A stretch of 64,000 nucleotides of DNA from Nymphaea colorata (Eukaryota; Streptophyta; Magnoliopsida; Nymphaeales; Nymphaeaceae). The notes below the pieces were generated by a model that saw only the letters and a program-made list of their open reading frames with translations, was not told the origin of the DNA and made no database searches. Both the position numbers and the translations under genes were made by a program. The DNA lies in the NCBI RefSeq assembly GCF_008831285.2, contig NC_045147.1, forward strand, positions 8,522,334 to 8,586,333, written 5' to 3'. Numbering within the stretch: the stretch's first letter is position 1; each line of letters opens with the position of its first letter. This document shows, piece by piece, positions 54,017-64,000 of this stretch.

Positions 54017-55680
54017 ATGGGTTGCTAAAAAATAATGGTGCAACATGATACATTCTATTGATGAGTGAAGTCCTTGTAAACTTGGATGAGTACGAAATAC
54101 TTTATTTTTGAGATATTCCCACTTGATGCTTTAAAAGGCCTTGACTCTAGTGTGGCTTATTAAAAGAAATTATTTCGGTACTTACTAGAGGAAATTATTA
54201 TTGGCGTGTGTAATTGTTGTGCAAACTTGTAAGGAGACAATATGTTCATGAAAGCATTTATGTTTAACATTATTTGAACTATACTTCAATTTCTCATTGA
54301 TTTTGTTGCCACCATATTGACATTTGAAATAAATGCCTTGGACCATTTGTATCCATTTTGTTCCTTGGGTGGAGTCTTAAGTGTGCCTTGCGTAAATATA
54401 ATCAAACTTGAGAACAAAACTAAGACTCATATGAAGCGCAAGTTGGGCAAACAAAAATAGTTACTAGAATTTTGATCCAAGAAATATCACCAAAAGAAAC
54501 AAAGTATTGCAGAGTGGCAGGCATGACTTTATAATATACTATCCTTTTCTTGCTTTTTTGATTGTTATGATTCAAAACTCTGAAGATCATGAATTGAGCA
54601 TATCTTCCATGTGAGAATTTGGATTTTCTAAATGCTAACATTTTTATTTTTTGGCATACATATGTGAATTTCAAAGCCTAGAGAGATCTCCATGTGAAAA
54701 TCTAAACACTATAGTTACAATTCACAACTTATCATATCAAGATCTATTATCCATCACCGTGCGGCTCTTAGTATTGAGTCCTATGTGTGTTTACCTAGTG
54801 CTTTCGCCACATTGTTCTAATGATAGTGTTTGAAAAGCATTCATTTCATACAAACATTGACTCCAGAAAAACCTTGACTCCATAATGATGCAGTTTTGCA
54901 ACACTAAGAAGGGCCTAAAGCTAATTGTTCCCTTATTGAATATTCATGATTCTTGCACTGCAACATAGAACTAACACCAACTAATAATGCCATAACAAGA
55001 GACATCTTGTTTCTATGCTTATGAACAAATTAGCTTCCTAGGATGAATTTTCAAAAATTGGTGCCCTTTTGTCTCATTATCTCATATCTTCACATAACTA
55101 AATCACAATATAAATTTCAAGGAAATTACCTACATATGTTATGTTGTGCATTTCACTAACTGGGAACCCCAAGGAGAACTGCAGGTCTACTTAAAATTAT
55201 TTGTCCACATGCTAAACTATTTGAAGCTTTAATCTTAGCTTCACTGCATATATTTATGGTTGATGTGTTGTTTGAGTAGCTGCCATGAGTATTCTTTTGT
55301 ATATCAGTAATTGCCAGAAAATGAAGTTTCATATACCATAATTAACTAGTGTGTTGCACAGACTCAAAAATATGGAAATGCAAACAAATGAATCAGAGAC
55401 ACAAAAAAGCCACAGTAGGGTTATGTTTCGACATGAACCCTACATCCATGGAGGTTGAAGAGTTTTTGTTTTATCTTGCTTTTCATAAGCAAGAATAAAA
55501 TAAACCACATTTAGATTAGACAAAAAGACAAGGCATAGACAAGAGGATGAATATACACAAAAGGAATGAACATGAGCAACGAACAAGTTTCCAAAAATTG
55601 TTATATCCTAATTCAGTAGAAAGATCTCTTGAAAGAAGTTGCGAACTGGGATGAATCATAGCATGCTCTCCCTCAGGATT
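52641..55680. other. Non-coding stretch
   Basis: No supported gene. An 80-codon minus-strand frame (53263-53505) contains AICFAKAHTCNANRSQMHQP, faintly like an integrase zinc domain, but without supporting neighbours. A (TC)n run lies at 53975-54007. The rest is AT-rich. Confidence 0.45.
53975..54007. repeat. (TC)n microsatellite
   Basis: About 16 uninterrupted TC units. Confidence 0.95.
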
Positions 55681-55689
55681 GAGCATAGA

Positions 55690-56600
55690 TACTTATCTTT
55701 CCCAACCTGTCAACCATCATTTTATGCTTGTCGTGATGCAAAGGCTTAGTGAGAACATTAGCAAGTTAATCATCAATTCTGCCATGATTAGTCTGGATGT
55801 CCTTCTTTTAGATTTTCTCTTGAATGAAGTGACAATCTACTTTTTATATTATTGGTTCTTTCTTGATAGATAGGATTTGCACTGATACATACTAGTATTG
55901 TATTTTCACATTTGAGTTTTATCTGTTGATTCACCTTGATTCCCATGTCATATAAGTAATACTTTATCCAAATATGCTCACATGTATTTGTTGATATGGT
56001 TATACACAATGCTTCTACATTGGACCAGGTGAAAAATGCATGTTTCTTACTCACTCCATGTGACTGAGCTCTGTCTGACAAACATACACAATCAATGATT
56101 GACCTTCTATATCTTTTGCTCAGTCCACACTCATGTATCCAACAATATATTTTGTTTCTTGCCATAAGTATACCAAGGCTAAGGCTCCCTTTTAACTATC
56201 TTAGGATTCTATAGGCAGCTTCCATGTGGGCACACTTCGGTTGCTGCACGAAATAACACTGACAACATAGGCTAAGTTGCAGTGAGTAATAGTTAAATAT
56301 ATTAGCTTTCCCCTAGACATTGGTACCTGCCAACATTACTTATAGGTTACCATCTTCTTTCCACAATTTGTCACTTGCTTCAAGTGGCATATCCATAGCA
56401 TTAACTTTGATCAACTCTATATCTTTGAAGACATCCATAGTTTACTTCCTCTAACATAGAACAATGTCTTTGTTTGAATGAGCTACTTCAATGCCAAAAT
56501 AATGTGTGCCATGCAAAATTTTCTTCACACTCCAGATCATCTATTCATTGTCACTTGTCATAACTATATAATCCCCATAGACTAACAAGATCATAAAAAC
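55690..56600 (-). pseudogene. Copia reverse transcriptase/RNase H fragment, minus strand
   Basis: On the minus strand, 56600 downward: VYGDYIVMTSDNEQMI, then GTHYFGIEVAHSNKDIVLCQ-like text (the YFLGIEVA-x-S-x-x-G-I/V-x-LCQRKY stretch), and AHMEAAYRILR with LKGSLGLG. The frame at 56165-55788 then gives RNase H pieces: RRSIIDC (DRRSTSGYC), KKHAFFTWSNVEAL (KKQ-x-V-V-x-R-S-S-A-E-A-E), and WIKYYLYDMGI. ENTILVCISANPIYQERT (the CDN-x-A-x-x-I-x-x-NPV-FHERTKH motif) follows. The catalytic YVDD is just beyond the readable start. It belongs to a different copia copy from the one at 36-46 kb, and no LTR was fixed. Confidence 0.8.
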
Positions 56601-56759
56601 TTGAACAATGCAAAATGATTAACAAAATGTAATCATTTAGAGACTGCTTAAGGCTGATCTCGAGAAGGACTTGACTTAGCTTTTAAAACCAGGTGTGTAC
56701 ATGCAAAATTTAACAACTTTGCATATGACCATGGGAAAATATCAAAGAAATTGTACTTT

Positions 56760-56880
56760 TCCTCTTTATTTCTTGTAGAAAATTATGAGAGATAGGACCC
56801 GACCTATTGGTACAAGATCTGGCCATCACCAGGAATAATCAGATCAAGGACTAAACTTAGTATTTCAAATTCTAAGTTAT
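56760..56880 (-). repeat. Inverted partner of 33803-33945
   Basis: The reverse complement shares GATTATTCCTGGTGATGG and CCAATAGGTCGGGTCCTATC with the plus-strand copy. Confidence 0.65.
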
Positions 56881-59000
56881 GATTGTCATAATGATCCTAA
56901 CATACCCTAAATTTCAAGAATATGAGATTTAGAATATCTAAGTAGATCATCATAAACTAGAGTTGATAAACTAAAGAAAAATATATTTAGAACCCAGAGA
57001 TGTTGTTCATAATTCATGTCATCATTGATTTATGCAACGGTTCATAGATCTAACATAAATGCATGCAAAATAGGCCCAAGCAGTGTGGAGATCTGGCTTC
57101 TTGAGTTTTGGGATATGGACCTAAAAGATCTATGATATGAAATTTAAATCATTGAGATCCAAATTCAAGTTCAGTATCTTATTCAAAACAACCAAAACAT
57201 GTACTTTATGATCCAATCTAGTAATTTGAATGTGAAGATACCACATTGAGGTTTTGGATCCAAGGTCAACCAAGATGAATATATAACTTCATGTTTGCAC
57301 CCCACCCCTTTCTCAAAAATCGTGTGATTTGGTTAGGTAGAATTCATTCTTTTGATGAAACATATGTTCCAAATTGTTAGAAAATGTGTTGTTTTTCAAA
57401 TATACTTTAGCCAAGATCATGAATGCATTGCTTGTGTTTTCTTTTGAAGTTGAGAGAAGTTTACAAATTTTTGTTGCAACATGACTTGGTCACTTTTTGC
57501 AACTCAAATTTGAATCACTTAACTTCTTGAGAATGTGCATGTGGTGCCATTGATTTTGAGTGAAAGTGAATGCATAAAAGGAGAAGGGAAACTATGGAAC
57601 ATTCATTCTTCTCTCTCTCATAATCTCTCAAGCTTCATTCATATGAAATATGCATTCTTCACTCTCTCATAATCTCTCAAAGTTCATTCATATGAAACAT
57701 GCATTCTTCACTCTCTCATAATTTCTTAAGGTCCATATTGTAATTGCACATCATACGATCTACACATAGAGATTGATTTTAATTAACATGTAGGATTTTT
57801 CTCTAAATATGCTTATTATATGATTAAGCATATGAATTAGAGATGTAGTTCATAAGCTTGAGACTTGTCATAAAACTGTCAAAATGATGAAAAATACACA
57901 AATGATGTCAAAATCAATTTTTTTTTTGAAATAGATGGGAGATGTGGATGACATCTACTTTTGTCTTAAGATAGCTAAAAAAAATCAGACCTTATGTTGA
58001 TTTAGATAGCTGAAAATTGTGGACATTGATTCCAATAAAGAGCTTGTTTCTTAGATAAAAATGAGAAGTCCTTGATCAAATTTCAGATTTCGTACTCATG
58101 AAATCATCAACTTCTTTGGATGGATCTAGGATAGTTGGCATTTCAAATATGTAAAATTTGACATTCTTAAACCAATTCTTATAAAACATGGTCTGATTTC
58201 AACAACATACATACATCTTACGTATGGATTGCTGAAGTTAAGCAAATTTTAAAATGTAATGAAAATGATTTCATAACTTGGTACTATGAAAATCAAAATG
58301 AACCATCTTCTTAAAACCAGTTTGGAAACGTGTTCCAATCTGATTTTAAAAGAGGAAAGGAATTTTTAACAAGAGATTGAACACGCATATGTATACATAT
58401 AAAAATATATACATATACATACTTTACTCTTCAAAATGAAATTTCATGAAGGGACCACATAACTCACAAATCATGAAGATTCATGGCTGGGTTCTTTTAC
58501 GTGGGAAGATTGAAAACTTGTTCCAAATCTCCCCTACTACCCTTGATCAATTAAATAAAATATGAAACAAAATAACTTTAAATAGAAAGGGATAAATGAA
58601 TGCTCAAGCTAGTTCATCCTTAATTTCGCCATGCAAAGGTAGATTACATTCATGAGAATGCATCCATCCTTAATAGGCTTTTTCGTCATATATATATTGC
58701 AGCAATATCATTCTCTCACCGTGATATTCTCTCATGGTGGGAAGTTCAAAATGACTTTAAGCTGGTTATTTTGAAAGGGACGTGGCCTTGGGGCCCTTTT
58801 CAAAATTTGATACATGGGTTTATCTTTAAGAAAAACCAACGTATGCATGCATGATGCATTAACATATACATTTAATTGTAGGTTTCTCTTAGCTGGACAT
58901 CATTCTCAGTCATGAAACAAATGAAAATAAACCCTCCCACGAATTACTAGAATTAAAATGAACTAATGATAAGCCAAAATAGATGAGAAATGGTTAAAAT
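56881..59000. other. Non-coding stretch with a short tandem repeat
   Basis: AT-rich, LTR-like. Contains the 49-bp repeat at 57604-57735 and a TATACATATA-rich patch at 58385-58425. No protein motif. Confidence 0.45.
57604..57735 (+). repeat. 49-bp tandem repeat, 2.7 units
   Basis: CATTCTTC(T/A)CTCTCTCATAA starts units at 57604, 57653 and 57702, exactly 49 bp apart. Each full unit ends in TTCATTCATATGAAA(T/C)ATG. Confidence 0.9.
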
Positions 59001-59352
59001 CACCTACCTTGCGGTCGGTCTTGATACTTGATCTTCGCCTTCACTTGTTTTCTAAATCAAGCAATCCTAAGCAAGAATCCAAGCTTGGATTCGAGCTTAG
59101 CAAAGCTAGAAGTAGAATAGCTTGCTTGCTGGAATTTGTATTAGGAAAGAAGGCTTCTCACCACGAAAATCCTAAGTAAGGGTTCACTTAAGCACCCTAA
59201 CTTAGCAAAATCAATGGAGAGAATAAAAGAAAATGAAGAAGAAAGTAAGAGAAAAGAGGGAAGAGTACTTGGACAAATCTCTCCTCTCTTCATTGGCTTC
59301 TCCCTCCTAGCTCTTTGGCTGTAGCACTTGATGGAATACCTCAAAATTTTGT

Positions 59353-59367
59353 CCCCCCCCCCCCCCC
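59353..59367. repeat. C15 homopolymer
   Basis: Fifteen uninterrupted C on the plus strand (G15 on the minus strand), 21 bp from a minus-strand TATA box. Confidence 0.95.
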
Positions 59368-59387
59368 TTTTGGTGGTCAAGGGGAGG

Positions 59388-59395
59388 TTTATATA
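59388..59395 (-). promoter_or_regulatory. TATA box of minus-strand LTR-like region
   Basis: TATATAAA on the minus strand in the context CCTCTATATAAACCTCCCC, a typical plant LTR promoter core. Confidence 0.5.
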
Positions 59396-61170
59396 GAGGA
59401 GGAGGTGGGATCAACCACCTTCTTTAATTTGCCTTGGAAGATTAATCAAGGCTTAGGGATGAAAAATGGATTAAATGAGTTTTAATGGCTCTATTTAATC
59501 ATTCTTAGCCCATTTTCACGAGCTAGGTGGGCTGGGCTAGGTGTGGTCAACCTTGGTTCAGACCTAGCTGACCAACTTTGACTAAAATTTTGGATGAAAA
59601 TGCCCTTGCATAGGGTTTTGCCTTATTTTGTGCTTCTTCTTTTTTTTGAAATCGAGCTTGTTCGGTTAAAACCTAGTTTTTAAGTTCCAAATGCCATTGA
59701 ATTATGATAATCCAATTTAAATTTGAATAAAATTTGAAAATTTTGTCAAATTTGGCTCGAAAAGGGTATTTTCATCCATAGTTTGATTGAAGACGGATTT
59801 CAACTGAATCAAATTTTTGTTTGAAAAATTGAATTTTAATTTGGTATTTGATTTATGCATTTGACAAATCCAAATGTTTATTTTCCTTTCATAAACCAAT
59901 TTGGGCTCTGTAAGTTCAATTTGACCATAGAAGGGCAAAATTGTCCAGATTGGTCAATTTCAACCAATTGATTTAAGTCAAAGCTCATTTGTGAGTAGTT
60001 TGACTTTGTTTGAGGTAATTCGATAAATTTGAGCCAAGAAAGCTCTTAGTTGAGCTAAATTGTACTTTGACTGAGTTTAGTCAAAGTGGGTTTGGTTCGG
60101 TCAAAGTCTATTTTTGTCCATTAATTGGATCGTGAGACAGACCTACTTTTTGGCCAAGCTGAGCTCATGTTGACTGAGCCTAGCTAAGATTTGGGTGCAC
60201 TAGGGTTGAACCTACTTGAATTAAGTGGGTTTGACCAGCATAGTTATTGCTTTTCGAAGATTGAAAACTCTTTAAAGATGACCTAGTTAAAGAAGAGAGA
60301 TATGCATAAATGTTTCTCTTTTCCTAAGTTTTTAGTTATGATATCATTCATTTCTCCTTGAAAATGATTTTTTCATTTAATTGGGAGAAAACATTTATTT
60401 ATTTATTTATTTTTTTAAATGGGGGGAGTGACCTTGGGGGGCTCTTGACCACACGGGTTAGGTGGGGCCCACACGTGGGTCCCACATAACATTCTAGACC
60501 GAATTAGATCCAATTTTTGGATCTAAGTCAAAATTTGAATTTTGCAATTGGATTTGGATTTCAAATGACATTTGAAATTGGATTTGGATTTCAAATCCTA
60601 ATTTGGACATATTTTGAACTCGTAATCTTGCATTGGGATTTGTGTCACAAGTTAAATTCATAATTCGAACCCAAATTACGTTTAGGTTTGAAATTGGCTT
60701 TGAAATTGCAAAATTTCACAATTCTTTTGAGAAATTTTCACATTGCTTCAATTTTGATGTGGAAAACTTTGAGGTGTTAACACTTCAATTCTGAAGTCTA
60801 GATTTATAAAATCTAATATCTTAATCTAAATAATCTAGAGATCTGAAACCCAAAATTCAACTTAGGATTTGAACCAATAAGGTTTGAAATTATGATCCAA
60901 TTCTTAGGATCTAGGATCCAAAGTTCTAGATATAATATCAAAAATCCAAATTGGAATCCAATTCTATGTAAGATCAAAATCTTGATCCCAATTGCATGAA
61001 ATCTAGTTCTGATACTCCAAAGGTAAAATCTAAATTAAGATCTAATTTTTTAAATCCAAATTTAGTTAGATACAACTTCAAAATCAAAGAACTAAAATCC
61101 AATTCATGAGATTTGGATCCATCCTAGGTTCAGGGCTAAACGTACATTATGCCAAAGGAGGTGACTTTAC

Positions 61171-62465
61171 ATCGAGCATGTTAGGATTAGTATTTAGCTA
61201 AGTTCCAATATGGGAGAGGTTTGGAATCATTGTAATGGGCTTGGTGTCAAGCCTTGACTAGGGCATTGAGTGAACCTAGTGTGGTTTTAGGTAAATTAAA
61301 TCTAGGGTTTAGATTTCAATCATGTCTAAACCTAGGGTTTTGGAAAATGGGTTTGAAACAGATTTGATTTTGACATTGTGTAGTTCAATAGTATGGCTTT
61401 GAAAACGTGTATCCATGCAACGACTACTATTGCATGCATATCATTGATAACCTAACGTGATTCTTACATGGACATAATTCTAGGCCCACAATTTGAAATT
61501 GAATGTATGAAGCAAAGCAAAAGCAAACTATATGAATGCACATCAAACATTGCAGAACATAGTACATCTAATTATAATGTGCATTATTTTGAAAACTGAA
61601 CCTACGTAAGAGCCAAGCTAGATCATGAATATACCTGCAAGAACTATTGTTTCGAGGCATGTGTGGAGCTAGCTCAAATTCATTAGTGAATAAATGTGAA
61701 TTAGAAATCAAATCAGCATAATTATAATATGAAAATCAAACATAATAGTAACAATAACAACAATATAAACTAACACATAAATTAAGATTTGCAAGCCTAA
61801 ACACCTTAGGTTAGAGTTAGGGTACATTACAAAACCATAACTTTGTTTAAAACACAAGAGAAATGAACATTAAACAATAAAATTGGATTGAACCTGGGCT
61901 AACAAGATGAAATATGAAAATTTGGCCATGTTTGAAAAACAAGACAACGTAATCATGTGGGTAACTATGATGACATCAAAAACTATATTAACTATGTTGT
62001 ATTGGTTCTAAATTTGGTAGGGAGATTTTCTATACATGAGACAATCAAAAGCAGTAGATTGGAAAAATCTTTTAAGATAGGAAACATATGGGACACGAAA
62101 CTTTATGCCAAAACAATAATTTTGAGATAGACTTACTCGAATCACACTCAATTTTAACCAGAATTTAGTTCAATGAAAGGCAATACATTCCCCCAAGAAG
62201 TGTTGATTGATTCAAGAAATAAGTTTTTGGTTGACATGTGGCATGGAGGACTAATGAAACACAAATATAGAGTGGAGAAAGCACACATCAAGCCATATCT
62301 TATGATTGATATTCTATAAAAAAAATTATTCTCACTCCAAATGAACACCGATTCAAATTCTGCCATCACCAACTTGTTGAGCTCAGAAATCTACATAGTT
62401 TTTTGTCTTTCTTTTTTATTAGATATATGGTGCAGAATGAGAAATTGAAGGTCCATTAAATGTAC
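61171..62465. other. Non-coding stretch
   Basis: AT-rich. 61258-61400 carries CTAGGGTTTAG and AACCTAG words like those at 51.5-52.2 kb in reverse. No gene. Confidence 0.45.
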
Positions 62466-62469
62466 ATAA

Positions 62470-62945
62470 ATGCACACATGTGGATCGTTGATCTGGATTT
62501 GATATTGAGAACTAGATCTAGATCCAAATCAAAAAAAAGTTCTAGAATTTAGATCTGGATATGATAGGAAGATTTGAATCATGAAATCTCAAATAATGAA
62601 TATGGATATGCATATGTTGATCACAGATATGAAATCTGGATCAGAATTTGAATAGAAGATTTGGAATAGGCATGGACCCTGGACCTAGCTTGATTTGGGT
62701 TAGGTGCATTCAGACTCAATGAAAATATGTTGTACATGGGTTTGATCTAGATCTAGACCCAGCTGAATGTAGGTCTGACTGCCCTAAGGTTAAACTAGGG
62801 CTAGTTCTGAACAAACAACTTCAACTGGGTTTAAACCGAGTTGAGCTTAACTCCAGGCCAGCTTAAACCCTTGATGAGCCTTATTAGGTTCAGATCTGGT
62901 ACAATAATACCCTAAGCTTGGTTCATGTAACTCCAAACTTAGGTC
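62470..62945 (-). repeat. Paired word-like block, reverse orientation
   Basis: 62480-62660 holds GATCTAGATCCAAATC variants and 62660-62940 holds GACCTAGCTTGATTTGGG-type variants. Read on the minus strand the order is CCTAG words then GATCT words, the same as the plus-strand copies at 11.3 and 31.1 kb. Confidence 0.5.
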
Positions 62946-64000
62946 TATACAGAAATAATGCACATATGTGCAAATGACAATTTTTCTTTTGTCACAAAAT
63001 TGAGCTCTATGAGGATAGGTAGGCAGTCTGACCATATTGGGACATGGAATGGGTTCAGTTTACGGGGCATGCCAAGTTTAACTGAAAAATTCTTCAATTT
63101 GCCCTTGAAAAATTACATTTTTGAAGATAGATCAAGTTAAAATTGGTCATGTAAGTGGAAATGTCAATGGTAAAATGGAAACAGATATTTTGGCCTTGTC
63201 TTTGGGGAATGAACATACTAATATTATGCTCAAGTGACACTAAATCCATCTATGTGCTCAAACTGGAAATTGGCATTCCAGATCTCTAAAACAATAGTTC
63301 CAAAAATCACTAGTGACAATGTCCTAACATGGACACACTAAGAATGATTGAAAAACTTCAATTGTGCTGAATTTGAGGTAGAATTGCATGAACTGAAGAG
63401 AAAAATAGTCAGTTTCAGCACTGACTGCTCAATTCAGATATACTCATAAAATCAAGCAAAAATAGTGACTAGGCATGCAAAAATGAGAAAATGTGACCCA
63501 ATTTCTCAGAAACAGTTGCTCTAACACTAGAATTTGACCTTGAAAGCTGAAAATGGAGCTAAAAATAATTTAATGACACTAGAGAGACCCATCATGGGTC
63601 TTATCAGATTTGCAAGTATTTTCATGGTGAGAAATGGTGGAAAGTTTAGGAAAATTTGTCATTTCTCACCAAATATAAGCTAGTAAACTTGTTATGAAGA
63701 TGATTAATAACTTACAAAAATAACCCTAATTAACTTTGAGCAAAACAATTCTCAAGATTTCAATAATTGTTCTAGAAAATTAGTGAAAAATGAGGCAAAA
63801 TGGGATGATTTGGGGTAAAATGGATTTTTTTTCTATCAATAACATTGGGTGCTCTGGGTCTTCCGTCAGATACCTAGGATGTATGATTTTCTCTGGTTTA
63901 ATTCATGGCCCATATATTTGAAATTCTTTTAAAAACTAGCTCAAAATCCCATTTATAAGGGGTAGAATGGTCATTTTGACTTACAAAAATTTGGGGTGCC
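62946..64000. other. Non-coding, LTR-like, minus-strand orientation likely
   Basis: The window's end reads, in reverse, AAAATGACCATTCTACCCC, comparable to GACTATTTTACCCTCCAC at 29881. Short frames are random. No gene. Confidence 0.4.

Larger units (their letters stand above)
59000..61170 (-). mobile_element. Minus-strand LTR-like region (boundaries uncertain)
   Basis: Same arrangement as the 38-42.3 kb insertion: a GGATCT-type word block (60480-61130), a GTGGGTCCCAC palindrome (60475-60485), a CCTAG/GTCAAC word block (59520-60240), and a minus-strand TATA (59388-59395) followed by purine-rich text. It includes a 30-bp duplication of AATTGGATTTGGATTTCAAA at 60546 and 60576. No coding motif and no TSD found. 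Confidence 0.45.

Noticed and set aside
1-64000. tRNA, rRNA or intact host protein genes
   Set aside because: I looked for tRNA-like cloverleaf text, rRNA-like conserved words and long open frames with domains. Only primer-binding-site matches to initiator-Met tRNA and broken retroelement frames were found. A tRNAscan or protein search could still reveal something missed by eye.

Overview
This window reads as repeat-dense plant nuclear DNA, most likely from an angiosperm. It is AT-rich and CpG-poor and carries remnants of the two plant LTR-retrotransposon superfamilies, Ty1/copia and Ty3/gypsy. It also holds non-autonomous DNA transposons (hAT-like, PIF/Harbinger-like, CACTA-like, a foldback MITE) and several minisatellites. 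I found no intact host protein gene, no tRNA or rRNA gene and no CRISPR array. Every recognisable coding stretch is a broken transposable-element gene with stops and frameshifts.

Layout. 0-2 kb: a copy of a dispersed repeat, a fragment of a plant-mobile-domain-associated frame, and a 49-bp minisatellite. 2-8.3 kb: AT-rich sequence, with a promoter-like GC patch at 5.3-5.7 kb. 8.3-10 kb: the 5' part of a copia element with its primer binding site. 10-13 kb: non-coding, LTR-like sequence. 13-14.2 kb: a minus-strand gypsy fragment. 17.1-26.7 kb: the centrepiece, a decayed Tat-lineage gypsy element with, in order, a plant-mobile-domain (PMD) extra frame, gag, protease, G-patch, reverse transcriptase, RNase H, a second RNase H and integrase. 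A hAT-like element that carries a captured chromovirus integrase interrupts its PMD frame. 27-29.7 kb: 56-bp minisatellite sequence downstream of the pol stop. 29.9-34 kb: LTR/leader-like DNA with a ~160-bp tandem repeat.

36.15-46.41 kb is a single minus-strand copia element that nested insertions have split into what look like separate fragments. Matching GTTTG target-site duplications (TSDs) flank its two homologous LTRs. Inside it are a 4.3-kb solo-LTR-like insertion (TG...CA ends, AGGTT TSD), a 1.57-kb PIF/Harbinger-like element (TTA TSD) just after the primer binding site, and a ~131-bp CACTA-like insertion in the 5' LTR. 46.4-55.6 kb is mostly non-coding and contains a second copy of the window-start repeat. 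55.7-56.6 kb is another minus-strand copia RT/RNase H fragment. 57-64 kb is minus-strand LTR-like DNA with word-like repeat blocks.

What the parts did together: the gag-pol remnants once supplied capsid, protease, reverse transcriptase and integrase for copy-and-paste transposition, and all are now dead. The scientific value of the window lies in its insertion history, which can be read from exact target-site duplications, and in the Tat element that combines a PMD extra frame, two RNases H, a G-patch and a satellite-like 3' region. Boundaries given without a TSD are approximate, and homology was judged by eye from motif patterns.
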